From NCBI RefSeq assembly GCF_030818775.1, contig NZ_JAUTAU010000001.1:2112001-2176000 (forward strand): a DNA stretch of 64,000 bases, in the 5' to 3' direction. Below, piece by piece: positions 16,962 through 27,102 of this stretch (positions within the stretch are counted from its first letter, which is position 1; each line of letters opens with the position of its first letter). The DNA comes from Bacillus sp. SORGH_AS_0510 (GTDB lineage: Bacteria; Bacillota; Bacilli; Bacillales; Cytobacillaceae). The translations under genes and the position numbers were made by a program. The notes beneath the pieces were generated by a model that saw only the letters and a list, made by a program, of their open reading frames with translations, did not search any database and was not told the origin of the DNA.

Positions 16962-17534
16962 TTGATTAAAGTCCTTGCAATTTCAGGATATAAACCATTT
17001 GAATTAGGAATTTTTAAGAAAGATCATCCATCTGTTCAATTTATTAAATTGGCTTTTAAGAAAGCACTATTGCCTTTGATAGAAGAAGGCTTGGAATGGG
17101 TATTAATTAGCGGACAATTGGGAGCAGAATTATGGGCTGCAGAAGTTCTTTTTGAGTTACAGTTCGAAAACCCAGAGCTGAAACTTGCAGTTATTACGCC
17201 ATTCCTTGACCAGCAAGCATCATGGAATGAAAATAATAAGGAATGGTATGAGTCCGTTCTTGCCCAGGCAGACTTTATTGACTCTGTTACGAAAAAAGGT
17301 TATGAAAAACCATGGCAATTTAGGATAAAGAATCAATTCTTTATCGAAAAAAGTGATGGATTACTACTTTTCTTTGATCATGAGAAAGAAGGAAGCCCTA
17401 AATACTTATATGAAATGGCTATGGAATATCAAAATAAACATGATTATCCAGTAGAATTAATAACATTTTACGATCTGCAAATGATTGTGGAGGAAGAACA
17501 ATTAAAAGAAATTGACAAAAGTACTTATTTTTGA
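16962..17534 (+). CDS. ypsA: YpsA (DUF1273, SLOG superfamily)
   Basis: 190 aa. A Rossmann-like SLOG fold is suggested by the N-terminal strand [13 protein letters not shown], the nucleotide-binding-like loop [14 protein letters not shown] and the acidic [15 protein letters not shown] loop. SLOG proteins bind nucleotide-derived ligands; in B. subtilis YpsA influences cell division together with GpsB, as I recall. TTG is the start (GAGGAG 9 bases upstream). gpsB follows 41 bases downstream, likely one transcript. Confidence 0.9.
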   Translation: MIKVLAISGYKPFELGIFKKDHPSVQFIKLAFKKALLPLIEEGLEWVLISGQLGAELWAAEVLFELQFENPELKLAVITPFLDQQASWNENNKEWYESVLAQADFIDSVTKKGYEKPWQFRIKNQFFIEKSDGLLLFFDHEKEGSPKYLYEMAMEYQNKHDYPVELITFYDLQMIVEEEQLKEIDKSTYF

Positions 17535-17575
17535 AAAAATAATAGGTAATGATTGGCGATACTGAGGTGATTTAA

Positions 17576-17878
17576 ATGCTATCTGATAAAGTTAAGTTAA
17601 CAGCTAAGGATATTTTAGAAAAAGAATTTAAAACAGGTGTACGTGGTTATAAGCAAGAAGATGTTGATAAATTTTTAGATCTAATTATTAAAGATTATGA
17701 AACCTTTCATCAGGAAATTGAGGATTTACAGCAAGAAAATCTTAGACTGCGTAAACAATTAGATGAAAGCTCCAAGAGACAGCCGGTAGCCCAACCAGCT
17801 GGTACAACAAACTTCGATATCTTAAAGCGATTATCTAACTTAGAAAAACATGTTTTTGGAAATAAACTCTACGAATAA
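17576..17878 (+). CDS. gpsB: Cell division regulator GpsB
   Basis: A 100-aa DivIVA-like protein that moves between septum and lateral wall synthesis and docks PBP1 (ponA product). The N-terminal lipid/PBP-binding fold includes [20 protein letters not shown] and [15 protein letters not shown], followed by a coiled coil (about 40-68), a short Pro/Gln linker, and the C-terminal trimer helix [20 protein letters not shown]. Full length. RBS GAGGTGA. rnpB follows directly, as in other Bacillus. Confidence 0.96.
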   Translation: MLSDKVKLTAKDILEKEFKTGVRGYKQEDVDKFLDLIIKDYETFHQEIEDLQQENLRLRKQLDESSKRQPVAQPAGTTNFDILKRLSNLEKHVFGNKLYE

Positions 17879-17949
17879 GAGTTTGTTTTGAGATTTCCTA
17901 ATAATAACCATTGAATAACCAGCAGGAATTACATATAATAATAAATGTC

Positions 17950-18372
17950 TTCATTAATGACGTTCGGGTAATCGCTGCAGGTGTTTTATGCAACTGTAGA
18001 GGAAAGTCCATGCTCGCACGAGCTGAGATGCTCGTAGTGTTCGTGCCTAGTGAATTCATAAGCTAGGGCAACTGGATCTAGCATTCAGTTGACGGCCGGG
18101 AAAATACCTAAGTCCTTTGGGATATGGTATGAATACCTATAAAAGTGCCACAGTGACGTAGCCTTTCCAGAAATGGAAAGGGTGGAACGGGTAAACCCCA
18201 CGAGCGAGAAACCCAAATTATGGTAGGGGCGCTTTCTCTGAGGAATTGAACGAGGAGAAGGACAGATTCATATTGAATCTGTAGATAGATGATTACCACC
18301 TAAGTACGAGACTAACAGTCGTTTGTAGTACACTGGTACAGAACATGGCTTACAGAACGTTATTAATGGGAA
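17950..18372 (+). ncRNA. rnpB: RNase P RNA, Bacillus (B) type
   Basis: The catalytic RNA that trims tRNA 5' leaders. Conserved cores are visible: GAGGAAAGTCCATGCTCGCA, AAAGTGCCACAGTGACG, GGTAAACCCCACGAGCGAGA and GGCTTACAGAAC. The ends pair (CATTAATGACGTT with AACGTTATTAATG, one G-U) to form P1, which sets the limits to within a few bases. About 420 nt, longer than the roughly 400-nt B. subtilis RNA because of a larger peripheral hairpin. Position after gpsB is conserved. Confidence 0.97.
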
Positions 18373-18390
18373 AGTATGCTGGATATAACG

Positions 18391-18416
18391 GCTCTCCTGA
18401 GATGGGGAGCTTTTTT
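18391..18416 (+). terminator. Terminator of rnpB
   Basis: Stem GCTCTCC/GGGGAGC with a 6-base loop and T6, 18 bases after P1. Confidence 0.88.
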
Positions 18417-18532
18417 ATTATTTTATAAGGGGATTGCATTCCTTTTGTAGTTTTTGTCCATAATGATAGCGAATATTAGCTCAATCCTGTAAAGTAAACA
18501 GTACATATATGTAATTAGTTAAGGGTGAAAAA

Positions 18533-19675
18533 ATGGGAAAATATCAAATAATTGCAACAGCGGCGATGGGACTTGAAGCACTAGTCGCAAAAGAGGTTAG
18601 ATCACTAGGTTACGACTGTGTGGTTGAAAATGGAAAGGTAATTTATACCGGAGACGAATCTGCTATTGTAAGGAGTAATTTATGGCTTAGAACAGCGGAC
18701 AGAATAAAGATTAAGGTCGGGGAATTTAAAGCATTTACCTTTGACGAATTATTTGAGAAGACAAAGGCACTCCCTTGGGAAAAATTTTTACCAGAAGATG
18801 CTGAATTCCCTGTTATTGGTAAATCTGTGAAATCCAAGTTATTTAGCGTTTCTGACTGCCAAGCTATTGTCAAAAAAGCAGTTGTTGAACGACTAAAGAA
18901 TCATTATAAACGAAGCACTTGGTTTGAAGAGAATGGGGCTTTGTACCGTATAGAAGTCGCCTTGCTGAAAGATGTTGCTACCATAACAATAGATGCAAGC
19001 GGGCAAGGGCTTCATAAACGTGGATATCGAATTGATCAAGGGGAAGCACCATTAAAGGAAACCCTTGCGGCGGCTCTAGTTATGCTTACAAATTGGAAGG
19101 CTGACAAACCATTCATAGACCCATTTTGCGGTTCAGGAACGATACCAATCGAAGCTGCAATGATTGGTCAAAATATTGCACCAGGTTTCAATAGAGAATT
19201 TGCTTCTGAAGGCTGGAATTGGATTCCCCAAACGGTATGGGATGAGGCGCGAATTGAAGCTGAGGACTTGGCGAACTACGATCAACCTCTGGATATTTTA
19301 GGTACAGATATTGACCATCGCATGGTTAAAATCGCACAAGAAAACTCCTTTGAGGCGGGTTTTGGGGACCTGATTTCCTTTAAGCAAATGCAGGTAAAAG
19401 ATATTTCAACATCGAAGGAATACGGTGTAATAGTTGGAAATCCTCCTTATGGTGAAAGACTAGGAGAGAAGACGGCTGTTGAACATATGTATAAGGAAAT
19501 GGGCCAAGCATTCAGTAAGTTAGATACGTGGTCGATTTACATTATGACTTCTAATGAAGAGTTTGAACAATTTTACGGAAAACCAGCCACAAAGAAAAGA
19601 AAACTATTTAATGGTTTTATTAGAACAGATTTATATCAGTACTGGGGAAAACGTCCACCAAGACAAGAAAACTAG
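18533..19675 (+). CDS. ypsC: THUMP-domain 23S rRNA m2G methyltransferase (YpsC/RlmL-like)
   Basis: 380 aa. The N-terminal ferredoxin-like and THUMP region (about 1-160) is followed by a Rossmann methyltransferase domain with SAM motif DPFCGSGTIPIEAA (about residue 200) and the catalytic N-x-x-Y motif VGNPPYGERLG (about residue 303) typical of N2-guanine methylation. It corresponds to the N-terminal half of E. coli RlmL. The target base in 23S rRNA is inferred from family. Position after rnpB matches B. subtilis ypsC. It starts with ATG, preceded by AAGGGTG. Confidence 0.92.
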   Translation: MGKYQIIATAAMGLEALVAKEVRSLGYDCVVENGKVIYTGDESAIVRSNLWLRTADRIKIKVGEFKAFTFDELFEKTKALPWEKFLPEDAEFPVIGKSVKSKLFSVSDCQAIVKKAVVERLKNHYKRSTWFEENGALYRIEVALLKDVATITIDASGQGLHKRGYRIDQGEAPLKETLAAALVMLTNWKADKPFIDPFCGSGTIPIEAAMIGQNIAPGFNREFASEGWNWIPQTVWDEARIEAEDLANYDQPLDILGTDIDHRMVKIAQENSFEAGFGDLISFKQMQVKDISTSKEYGVIVGNPPYGERLGEKTAVEHMYKEMGQAFSKLDTWSIYIMTSNEEFEQFYGKPATKKRKLFNGFIRTDLYQYWGKRPPRQEN

Positions 19676-19714
19676 AGAAAATTGGATAGTACAAACAAAA
19701 TAATTTTGATTTTT

Positions 19715-19753
19715 AAGACGAGAGTCTCTATATTGAGGCGCTCTTCTTTTTTT
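19715..19753 (+). terminator. Terminator of ypsC
   Basis: AAGA-GAGAGTCTC pairs with GAGGCGCTC-TCTT with one or two mismatches, then T7. Confidence 0.6.
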
Positions 19754-19764
19754 GGAGGGTTATT

Positions 19765-21693
19765 ATGCAAAATCGGATGCCGTTTGAGATATCCAAGACT
19801 GAATCCTTTTATGACAAATTAAGTGAATGGATTGGCGATTTGTTCTACGATATCCTGCCCGAAGCAGGTTTTGAGCTAAGGGATGAACAAATTTTTATGG
19901 CTTTCCAGCTTGAAAAAGCATTTAAAGACAAAAAAGTCATGTTTGCTGAAGCTGGCGTTGGAACAGGAAAAACGATCGTTTATTTACTTTACTCCATCAT
20001 GTATGCCCGTTACACAAATAGACCTGCAATCATTGCTTGCGCAGATGAAACGTTAATTGAGCAGCTCGTAAAAAAAGAAGGCGACATTGCCAAACTAGAA
20101 AAAGTTCTTGGATTAAACATCGATGTTCGGTTGGCAAAATCGAGGGATCAATACTTGTGTTTAAAGAAATTTGATCAGGTGAGGAATACTGACTTTTCAG
20201 ATGATATATCTGAAATCTATAATAAATTACCTGATTTTGTTCACTCGGGAAGTTCGATGCAAGCGTTCGAGAAATATGGTGACAGAAGGGATTTTCCCAA
20301 CCTGTCCGATGAAAAATGGAGCAATATAAATTGGGACTCCCTTCAGGATTGTTTTTCTTGTGAAAAACGCCATCGGTGTGGTCTCACATTACACCGTGAT
20401 TATTATCGTCATTCTACAGATTTAATAATCTGTTCACATGATTTTTATATGGAACATGTTTGGACAAAAGAATCTCGAAAGCGGGAAGGGCAGCTACCAC
20501 TATTACCTGAACATTCCTCTGTTGTTTTTGATGAGGGGCATTTACTTGAATATGCTGCACAAAAGGCATTGAGCTATCGTTTTACTGATTACACTTTAGA
20601 GACATTGTTAACAAGATTAATGGAAAATGAAGTACGTGAGAAGACATTGTATACAATCGATGAAGCTTTATTAGAGAATGAAGCATTTTTTAACACGATT
20701 GAACAATTTTCCTCTCAATCAACTGGCTCTGAGAAACATATGATCACAAAACATCCTTTAGTAATGAAATCTTGTAGAAAACTACTATCGACTCTTCAAT
20801 CTCTAGAGGAAGAGCTTGTTTTTGAAAGTGAATTATATGTAATTAATGAATATGATTTAAGAATTGTCGAAGAGTATTTAGAACAAATTACGTATTCATT
20901 ATCACTTTTTCTACAAGAGTTAAATGGAATTACCTGGTTTGAAGAAAACAGGGGAGAACGGACACTTGTGATCATGCCAAAAATGGTGGAAGAAGTGATG
21001 AGAGAAGAAGTGTTTTCTCAGAAGAAACCGTTTATTTTCTCATCAGCAACAATGGCTAATCAGAAGTCGTTCGACTATATTGCCAAAAGTATAGGCGTGG
21101 AGGAGTATCTATCTTTTTCTGTCTCTTCTCCATTCGATTATGATGATAAGATGGAAATACATCTTCCTAGGTTCTCAAAGGAGAACCTAGCTGAAAAAAC
21201 AGAGTATCTGATTAAAATGATTAATAAGACAGAAGGCAGAGCACTGATCCTATTAAATAATAAAAATGAAATGTCCTTCTTAAAAAGTAGACTACTAAAT
21301 GCGGTTCCATTTCCTGTTTATTTCGAAGGGGATGAAGAAATAAGTACCCTAGTATCCAAGTTCCAGAATGAAGAGCACTCTATTCTATGTTCTATTCATC
21401 TTTGGGAAGGATTGGATATTCCTGGTAGATCACTTGAAAACGTGTTTATTTTTTCACTGCCATACCCTCCTAATGATCCGGTTTTTACTGCAAAAAAAGA
21501 AGGGGTTGCAGATCCGTTCGAAGAAGTGGATTTACCTTATATGTTGCTTCGACTGCGTCAAGGGGTTGGCCGCTTAATCAGAAGCGAAATGGACGAGGGA
21601 TTGGTTCACATTCTATTAGATGATGACATCGACTCTGAGGTTTTAAAGAAGGTTAAAGCGGCGTTACCAACCGACGAGGCTAAAGAACAATAA
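19765..21693 (+). CDS. ypvA: FeS-dependent DinG/XPD-type ATP-dependent helicase (YpvA)
   Basis: 642 aa. Walker A AEAGVGTGKT (about residue 67) and DEGH box in SVVFDEGH (about 260). Four cysteines between them (YLCLKKF, DCFSCEKRHRCG) fit the 4Fe-4S domain of XPD/DinG helicases. Domain 2 shows FSSATM and the motif VI RLRQGVGRLIRS. Such helicases unwind forked or R-loop DNA 5'-3'. RBS GGAGG 6 bases before ATG. B. subtilis ypvA lies in the same neighbourhood. Confidence 0.9.
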   Translation: MQNRMPFEISKTESFYDKLSEWIGDLFYDILPEAGFELRDEQIFMAFQLEKAFKDKKVMFAEAGVGTGKTIVYLLYSIMYARYTNRPAIIACADETLIEQLVKKEGDIAKLEKVLGLNIDVRLAKSRDQYLCLKKFDQVRNTDFSDDISEIYNKLPDFVHSGSSMQAFEKYGDRRDFPNLSDEKWSNINWDSLQDCFSCEKRHRCGLTLHRDYYRHSTDLIICSHDFYMEHVWTKESRKREGQLPLLPEHSSVVFDEGHLLEYAAQKALSYRFTDYTLETLLTRLMENEVREKTLYTIDEALLENEAFFNTIEQFSSQSTGSEKHMITKHPLVMKSCRKLLSTLQSLEEELVFESELYVINEYDLRIVEEYLEQITYSLSLFLQELNGITWFEENRGERTLVIMPKMVEEVMREEVFSQKKPFIFSSATMANQKSFDYIAKSIGVEEYLSFSVSSPFDYDDKMEIHLPRFSKENLAEKTEYLIKMINKTEGRALILLNNKNEMSFLKSRLLNAVPFPVYFEGDEEISTLVSKFQNEEHSILCSIHLWEGLDIPGRSLENVFIFSLPYPPNDPVFTAKKEGVADPFEEVDLPYMLLRLRQGVGRLIRSEMDEGLVHILLDDDIDSEVLKKVKAALPTDEAKEQ

Positions 21694-21698
21694 AAAAC

Positions 21699-21728
21699 AA
21701 CGGAAGCTGCCATGAGGCCGCTTCCGTT
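21699..21728. terminator. Bidirectional terminator, ypvA / MIP18 gene
   Basis: ACGGAAGC-GCC pairs with GGC-GCTTCCGT around a 4-base loop. T-rich flanks are present on both sides of these convergent genes. Confidence 0.88.
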
Positions 21729-21734
21729 ATTATT

Positions 21735-22034
21735 TTATCTACCTAATAGTTTCAATGCTTCTGGTGTCATTTTTTCTGGGGACCAGGCTGGTTCCCAAAC
21801 TAGATTCACCTCTACATTTTTTGTTTCTTCAAGTCCTTGGACACAATAGCGAACGCCCGTTGTTATGCTATCGTGTAATGGGCATCCTGGCGTGGTTAGT
21901 GTCATAGTAATTGTCACATCAGATTGATCAGAAACGTCTATATTGTAAATTAACCCAAGGTCAACCACATTGATATTTAATTCAGGATCATAAACACTTT
22001 TTAATGCTTCTAGGATTTTTTCTTTTAGAATCAT
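21735..22034 (-). CDS. MIP18/PaaD-family (DUF59) Fe-S maturation-type protein
   Basis: 99 aa, full-length single domain: DPELNINVVDLGLIYNIDV, then TLTTPGCPLHDSI with the conserved Cys, and VNLVWEPAWSPEKMT. The family (SufT, PaaD, YitW) helps build or deliver Fe-S clusters. It is the last gene of a minus-strand run starting at the second Crp/Fnr regulator, 13 bases from the oxidase-like gene. A role in assembling or repairing Fe-S under nitrosative stress is inference from context. Confidence 0.88.
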   Translation of the reverse strand: MILKEKILEALKSVYDPELNINVVDLGLIYNIDVSDQSDVTITMTLTTPGCPLHDSITTGVRYCVQGLEETKNVEVNLVWEPAWSPEKMTPEALKLLGR

Positions 22035-22047
22035 GATTTACACCTCA

Positions 22048-23292
22048 CTATTTTTTTAAAACGTTTAAAATGCTACAAGCCATCAGGATGAATATCACTG
22101 ATAAAAATAATTGGCCGATATTAAAAAGAATGGTGACTTTCAATACTAATGAAACAAAGACAGTTAGGGTCGATAGAATGAATAATAAAAAGAGCGGAAC
22201 AACTACCTTTTCATTCATCATGTCTTTTAATGTTGGTACAGCACTTTTCCCAATTTCCTTACTATATTTATAAGTCCACCATAAAAAAGGAACTATTTTA
22301 TAAAGATAACCTGAAATACTTAGGACAACCCATAAGAATATATAGAGATAAATGAGTGGCCCCGCTAAAGCAGTGATGTCTTTTGTCCATAATAGGATAA
22401 ATGCTGCTAAATGAATGATATTTCCAAGCCCGATAGCAACGAGTCCGAAAGTAAACGGCTTATCAAGCCTCTTTTTCAACCTTTTTTTTATGATAATACT
22501 TATATGCCAACTAAAAACAGAAAATCCTGCAAGTAGTAAAAAGAAACCTAGCTTTAAAAGGATGCTATTATCCATGAAGAAAGAAAATAATACAGTGACA
22601 AGCCCCATAGTGTAAAGACCATAAACAAAACGAGCATGTACCATTGGAAATCCATGTGAAAGGGAGAACATGGGTACCATTTTGTAAGAAAACCCAAAGA
22701 TTAATAATGTAAACCAACCTGTGACTCCCATTAATAAATGGCTTTTAAAAATAGATTGGTAATTTCCCGCACCAAACCCTGTTTTTAAGCTATAAATCAT
22801 TGTGATGCCTAAAATGATCGTACTTAATAAACAGAATAGAGCAGTACCAACAAAAGCAGTTAATATATTGGGTTTTGCTTGTTTTTTAAGTGTCATTACC
22901 ATTTGAACTAAGAACATGACAATTCCCAGTAAAGTAAGACAGCCAGGAATGATGGCCTTTTGTGGAGCCCAATATAACATATTAGAAAAGGATAATATAC
23001 CAGTTGCTGTAATAAAAAACTGAATAAATCCGAACTTTTCATTCCAAATCTTCGTTAGAAAAGCTACAGGTACTAACTGATACATAGCTCCCATTGCGGC
23101 CATCAATGCCCATCCTAACACTAATAAATGAGCGGATGACCAAATGGATGGTATCCTAAAGATTCCAGAAGTAAACAATTGCCCATTTATTAAAAGCAGT
23201 ATTTGAGAAAGCACTAATGCAATCAAACTAAAAATGATAAAAGAAAAAGGAAGCTTTATATTCGTTTCACTTCCCATTGTTTGAGGAAGCAT
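22048..23292 (-). CDS. Polytopic heme-copper-oxidase-I-like membrane protein
   Basis: 414 aa with about 12 hydrophobic segments. SSAHLLVLGWALMAAMGAMYQ and KSHLLMGVTGWFTLLIFGF contain His in the helix style of heme-copper oxidase subunit I, and also recall NnrS. The HPEVY and double-His motifs of true oxidases are missing, so it is not a normal oxidase; it may hold heme without the Cu site. RBS AAGAAGGTGA precedes ATG. It sits between DUF2249 and MIP18 genes and close to quinol NO reductase, so a part in NO or nitrite handling is plausible but unproven. Confidence 0.7.
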   Translation of the reverse strand: MLPQTMGSETNIKLPFSFIIFSLIALVLSQILLLINGQLFTSGIFRIPSIWSSAHLLVLGWALMAAMGAMYQLVPVAFLTKIWNEKFGFIQFFITATGILSFSNMLYWAPQKAIIPGCLTLLGIVMFLVQMVMTLKKQAKPNILTAFVGTALFCLLSTIILGITMIYSLKTGFGAGNYQSIFKSHLLMGVTGWFTLLIFGFSYKMVPMFSLSHGFPMVHARFVYGLYTMGLVTVLFSFFMDNSILLKLGFFLLLAGFSVFSWHISIIIKKRLKKRLDKPFTFGLVAIGLGNIIHLAAFILLWTKDITALAGPLIYLYIFLWVVLSISGYLYKIVPFLWWTYKYSKEIGKSAVPTLKDMMNEKVVVPLFLLFILSTLTVFVSLVLKVTILFNIGQLFLSVIFILMACSILNVLKK

Positions 23293-23306
23293 ATTTATTC
23301 ACCTTC

Positions 23307-23513
23307 TTACCGGAATATTTCAATTTTGAAACTTCCATCTTGTTGTGGTTCTGTTCGTTGTTTGTATCCTAATTCTTCAAGTTGTTCATAAAGAAACATA
23401 GGTCTTCTATCATTAATAATAGTTAAAACCTCATTTTTACCTAATGTTTCTAAGGCAGCGAGTGTTCGCATCATTGGCTGAGGAGGTTCTAATCCCCGAT
23501 TGTCTAATATCAC
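23307..23513 (-). CDS. DUF2249 (TusA-like) protein b
   Basis: 68 aa covering one TusA/SirA-like alpha-beta fold: LDNRGLEPPQPMMRTLAALE, then LTIINDRRPMFLYEQLEELG. Start GTG, 6 bases after AGGAAGGTGA. The family is unassigned; in many genomes it accompanies NO-response and hemerythrin genes. It lacks a clear catalytic Cys, unlike TusA. It is 14 bases upstream of the oxidase-like gene, so clearly in its operon. Confidence 0.85.
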   Translation of the reverse strand: MILDNRGLEPPQPMMRTLAALETLGKNEVLTIINDRRPMFLYEQLEELGYKQRTEPQQDGSFKIEIFR

Positions 23514-23553
23514 TCAAAATCACCTTCCTGTTTTTACTCCATTAAGGTTATCG

Positions 23554-23787
23554 TTATATTGTTTTGATAAAGGTTACTTTCCAATGCTTTTTATCAATTT
23601 CTTCTTCTTTATGAGTAAAACCTTTTGCCTTTAATACACTGAAAAGAGGAACAGGTTTAAATGGGGCATGTAGAATAAAGACGTCATTTGTTTTACATTC
23701 CTTAACTGCCTCCATAATCTTTTGAAAAGGCTCAATTTTATTTTTTAAATCCTCACGTACATCAAGTTCAATAATTCTTTTTTCCAT
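23554..23787 (-). CDS. DUF2249 (TusA-like) protein a
   Basis: 77 aa. IIELDVREDLKNKIEPFQKI replaces the usual LDxRxLxPPE start; VFILHAPFKPVPLFSVLKAK matches the central strand-helix of the fold. ATG at 23787 is preferred: AGGAG is 9 bases upstream and directly abuts the TTG at 23796. It is divergent in sequence from the DUF2249 copies at 23307 and 27398. No Cys, so not a sulfur carrier of the TusA type. Confidence 0.82.
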   Translation of the reverse strand: MEKRIIELDVREDLKNKIEPFQKIMEAVKECKTNDVFILHAPFKPVPLFSVLKAKGFTHKEEEIDKKHWKVTFIKTI

Positions 23788-23825
23788 ATATGACAACTCC
23801 TATTTATCTAGTTAAAACAATTGCA

Positions 23826-24519
23826 TTAATAGAATAATTCCTGTTGAAGAGCCTCTCTGTCGATTAAGTAAAATCCATCTTCATCCTGGAGTACGTATTC
23901 TTTCTTTTTTCACTTGATTAATTGTTCTGCTAACAGTTTCTCTTGAAGTACCGATCATGTTGGCTAATTCACGATTTGTAAACTGAGTGGTAAGCCGATA
24001 TCGGTCTCCCATTTTTTCCCCGTTAGATTTACATAGTCTGATAAGTAATAAGATGATTTGTTCATACGTATTATGGAGGACTTGTGCTTCTAATCTTCCT
24101 TGAAGGTCTACAATTTTCTCTCCTAACACTTTAAAAAGCTTAATGCAAAGTTCCGGATATGAGATTAAAATCTCTTCAAACTTGTCTATAGGTATGACCA
24201 CTAAATGGGCATTTTCCATGACCTCTGCGTGTGCAGGGAAATTTCCTTTCCTAAAAAATCCTGCATGTGGAAACATTTCACCTGGTTCAAGAACAGAAAT
24301 GATTTGTTCTTTACCTGATTGATCTGTTTTATAAATTTTTATTTTCCCGCTATGAATAAAGAAGACTCTATCAAGAGGATCCTCTTGCATGAAAACATAC
24401 ATTTTGTGTTTATAGAAACGGGTCTGAGCAATTTGAACAATTGGATCAAGTTCTGCTGTCGATAATTCTTTAAAGATCGGTACCGCTGAAAGTCTTTTGA
24501 TAATATCCGCTTGCTTCAT
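23826..24519 (-). pseudogene. Second Crp/Fnr regulator, frameshifted near its 3' end
   Basis: As read, the frame stops at 23881 after KKERIRTPG (212 aa). Removing one A from the A6 run (23905-23910) restores VLQDEDGFYLIDREALQQEL and a stop at 23826, which aligns without gaps to the end of the 11633-12331 paralogue. The rest is intact: beta roll with EQIISVLEPGEMFPHAGFFR, and HTH GTSRETVSRTI with the R-E-x-x-S-R pattern. Two Cys only, none as a cluster set. It heads the minus-strand DUF2249 operon and diverges from norB over a shared intergenic FNR-like box. The frameshift removes only the last wing, so the real gene may be functional if this is a sequencing error. Confidence 0.85.
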
Positions 24520-24633
24520 TTAACATCACCTTCATATTATTAATTCAACTTAGCTACATTGTAGCAATGATTTCTAACTGAATATGTGACCTCCATCATA
24601 GCCCGAGTCCTTTTTGAAAATAATTCTCGATTG

Positions 24634-24649
24634 CGTGATAAATATCACA
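24634..24649. promoter_or_regulatory. FNR-like operator between regulator and norB
   Basis: CGTGA-TAAATA-TCACA is one mismatch from TGTGA-N6-TCACA. A TACAAT -10 at 24694-24699 would place it near -64, a class I activator position, for norB. Confidence 0.7.
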
Positions 24650-24733
24650 GGGGTAGGATGAGGCGCTTCACTTTGTGTGGTTGCTATCAAAGTTACAATA
24701 CGAGTGTAAAGAAACATGAGAGGATGAAAGGGC

Positions 24734-27098
24734 ATGGAAATTCAGCGGGGAACACCCACAAAAAAAGTGGTCAAGGCAAACAGAAATGCTTTGTTAAAAT
24801 CTACTTTAATCATTACCATTTTACTAAGCTTCACTGTCTTATTAGCTGGTGGCTATTGGATATTTAAGGAACAAGCTCCTCGACCATTAGAGGTGACTAA
24901 TGAAAAAAGGAGAGGTATTATTCACAAAAGACTCCATCATGGGAGGTCAAGCAGTTTTCCAGAAGTATGGGTTAATGGATTATGGTACTGTTTTAGGGCA
25001 TGGTTCTTACATGGGTCCAGATTATACAGCAGAAGCATTAAAAATCTATACAGAAGGTATGCAGGATTTTAAAGCGAATGAGGAATATGGAAATGACTAT
25101 TCTAAACTAAATGCCGATGAAAAAGTAATCATTAAAAATAAAGTAATTAAGGAAATGCGGAAGAATAGATATGATAGCAGCAAAGATACAATGCAGCTTA
25201 CAAATGCACAAGCTTTTGGCCTTGAGAAAGTAAGAGCATTTTATAAGGATATCTTTACAAAAGGGGACGGCTGGGGATTAAAGGCAAACTTGATTAAAGA
25301 AAAGGATATGCCTGCTAAGGATCGTGCCTATGTTGCAAATGGCGACCAGATTACACAGATTTCAGATTTCTTCTTCTGGACGGCTTGGCTGTCAAGTACA
25401 GTACGTGAAGGTGATAAAATCACCTATACCAATAACTGGCCATACTATGAAGACGCGGGAAATCAATTATCCTTCTCTGCGATTTGGTGGAGCGGTGCAA
25501 GTATTACCATTCTTATCTTAATGATTGGTGTAATTCTTTACTTCTTCTATCGTTATCAGTTCGGAATGCAAGAAGCATATAAGGAAGGCAAGTTTCCTCA
25601 TATTGATTTACGGAAAATGCCAGTGACAAATTCACAAGTAAAATCAGGTAAGTATTTTACGATTGTATCTGTACTATTCTTCGTTCAGTGTATGTTTGGA
25701 GCATTGCTTGCTCACTATTATATTGAACCAGATAGTTTCTTTGGAATTAAGTGGATACATGACATCCTTCCATTTAATATTTCAAAGGGTTATCACTTAC
25801 AGCTTGCTATTTTCTGGATCGCAACAGCATGGTTAGGAATGGGAATTTATGTAGCTCCATTAGTAGGTGGTTATGAGCCAAAGAAACAAGGCCTATTGGT
25901 AGACATATTATTCTGGGCATTAGTGGTCCTAGTGGGCGGAAGTATGGTTGGCGAATGGCTTGGAGCAAATGGATATTTAGGAAATCAATGGTTCTTATTC
26001 GGTCACACAGGCTGGGAATACATTGAACTAGGACGCGTATGGCAGCTTATCCTAATTGTAGGTATGTTAATTTGGTTGTTCATCGTATTTAGAGGAGTGA
26101 AAGCCGGTTTAAAACGTGAGTCAGATCGTGGAGGACTTATCCACCTATTATTCTACTCAGCAATAGCTGTACCAGCATTCTATATCTTTGCATTATTCAT
26201 CAACCCTGGTACTAGTTTCACATTCGCTGATTATTGGCGCTGGTGGATCATCCATTTATGGGTAGAAGGTATTTTCGAAGTATTTGCAGTTGTAGTTATT
26301 GGTTTCTTAATGGTTCAATTAGGTTTAGTAACAAAAAAATCAACTGTAAGACAATTATATTTCCAATTAATCCTGCTTTTAGGCAGCGGGGTAATCGGTA
26401 TTGGTCACCACTATTATTATAATGGTTCTGCAGAAGTATGGTTAGGGCTTGGTGCTGTGTTCTCAGCTTTAGAAGTCATTCCGTTAACATTGTTAATCCT
26501 AGAAGCATATGAACAATACAAGATGATGCGTGAGGGGGGAGTTAATTTCCCTTACAAAGGCACATTCTGGTTCTTAATCTCTGTAGCAATTTGGAACTTA
26601 GTGGGTGCTGGTGTACTTGGATTCTTAATCAACTTACCGGCAGTAAGCTATTTCGAACACGGACAATTCTTAACACCAACACACGGCCATGCTTCAATGA
26701 TGGGCGTATACGGAATGTTTGCAGTCGCTGTTCTACTTTATTCATTAAGAAATATTGTAAAACCAGAGGCTTGGAATGATAAATGGATTAAAATTAGTTG
26801 TATTTTGTTAAATATCGGTCTTGCAGGAATGGTATTCCTATCATTACTACCAGTTGGTTTCATGCAAATTAAAGAAGCATTCTATCATGGTTATGCAGCA
26901 AGCCGTTCCGCTTCATTCCTTCAAAAGGATATGGTGCAAACATTGCTAACCTGGCGTGCAGTGCCTGACACCATTTTTCTAATTGGGGTATTAATACTAG
27001 TATTATTCTGTATAAAAGCACTCTTTAACTTACGTAAACCAACTCATAAGGAAGAAGAAAAGCTTCCTGTGAAAGACCTTGCTATCGATGAAGAGTAA
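24734..27098 (+). pseudogene. norB: Quinol-dependent nitric oxide reductase (qNor), frameshifted near N-terminus
   Basis: Reduces 2 NO to N2O with quinol in the membrane. The N-terminal TM segment (MEIQRGTPTKKVVKANRN onward, TM at about 22-43) is in one frame to about 24902, and the remainder continues from 24909 in another; deleting one A of the A6 run (24903-24908) joins NEK to GEVLFTKDSIMGG. The 730-residue remainder has the qNor extracellular domain and then about 13 TM helices with heme/FeB ligand regions (YHLQLAIFWIATAWLGMG, HLWVEGIFE, GHHYYYNG, THGHASMMGVYGM). The internal ATG at 24900 is not a true start since the protein would lose TM1. Either a homopolymer error or a broken gene. 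Confidence 0.9.
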
Positions 27099-27102
27099 TG
27101 AA

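Noticed and set aside
24900..27098. Reading norB as an intact gene starting at ATG 24900
   Set aside because: The start lies inside the frameshifted A-run, has no RBS and would drop the first TM helix, whose code lies just upstream in another frame.
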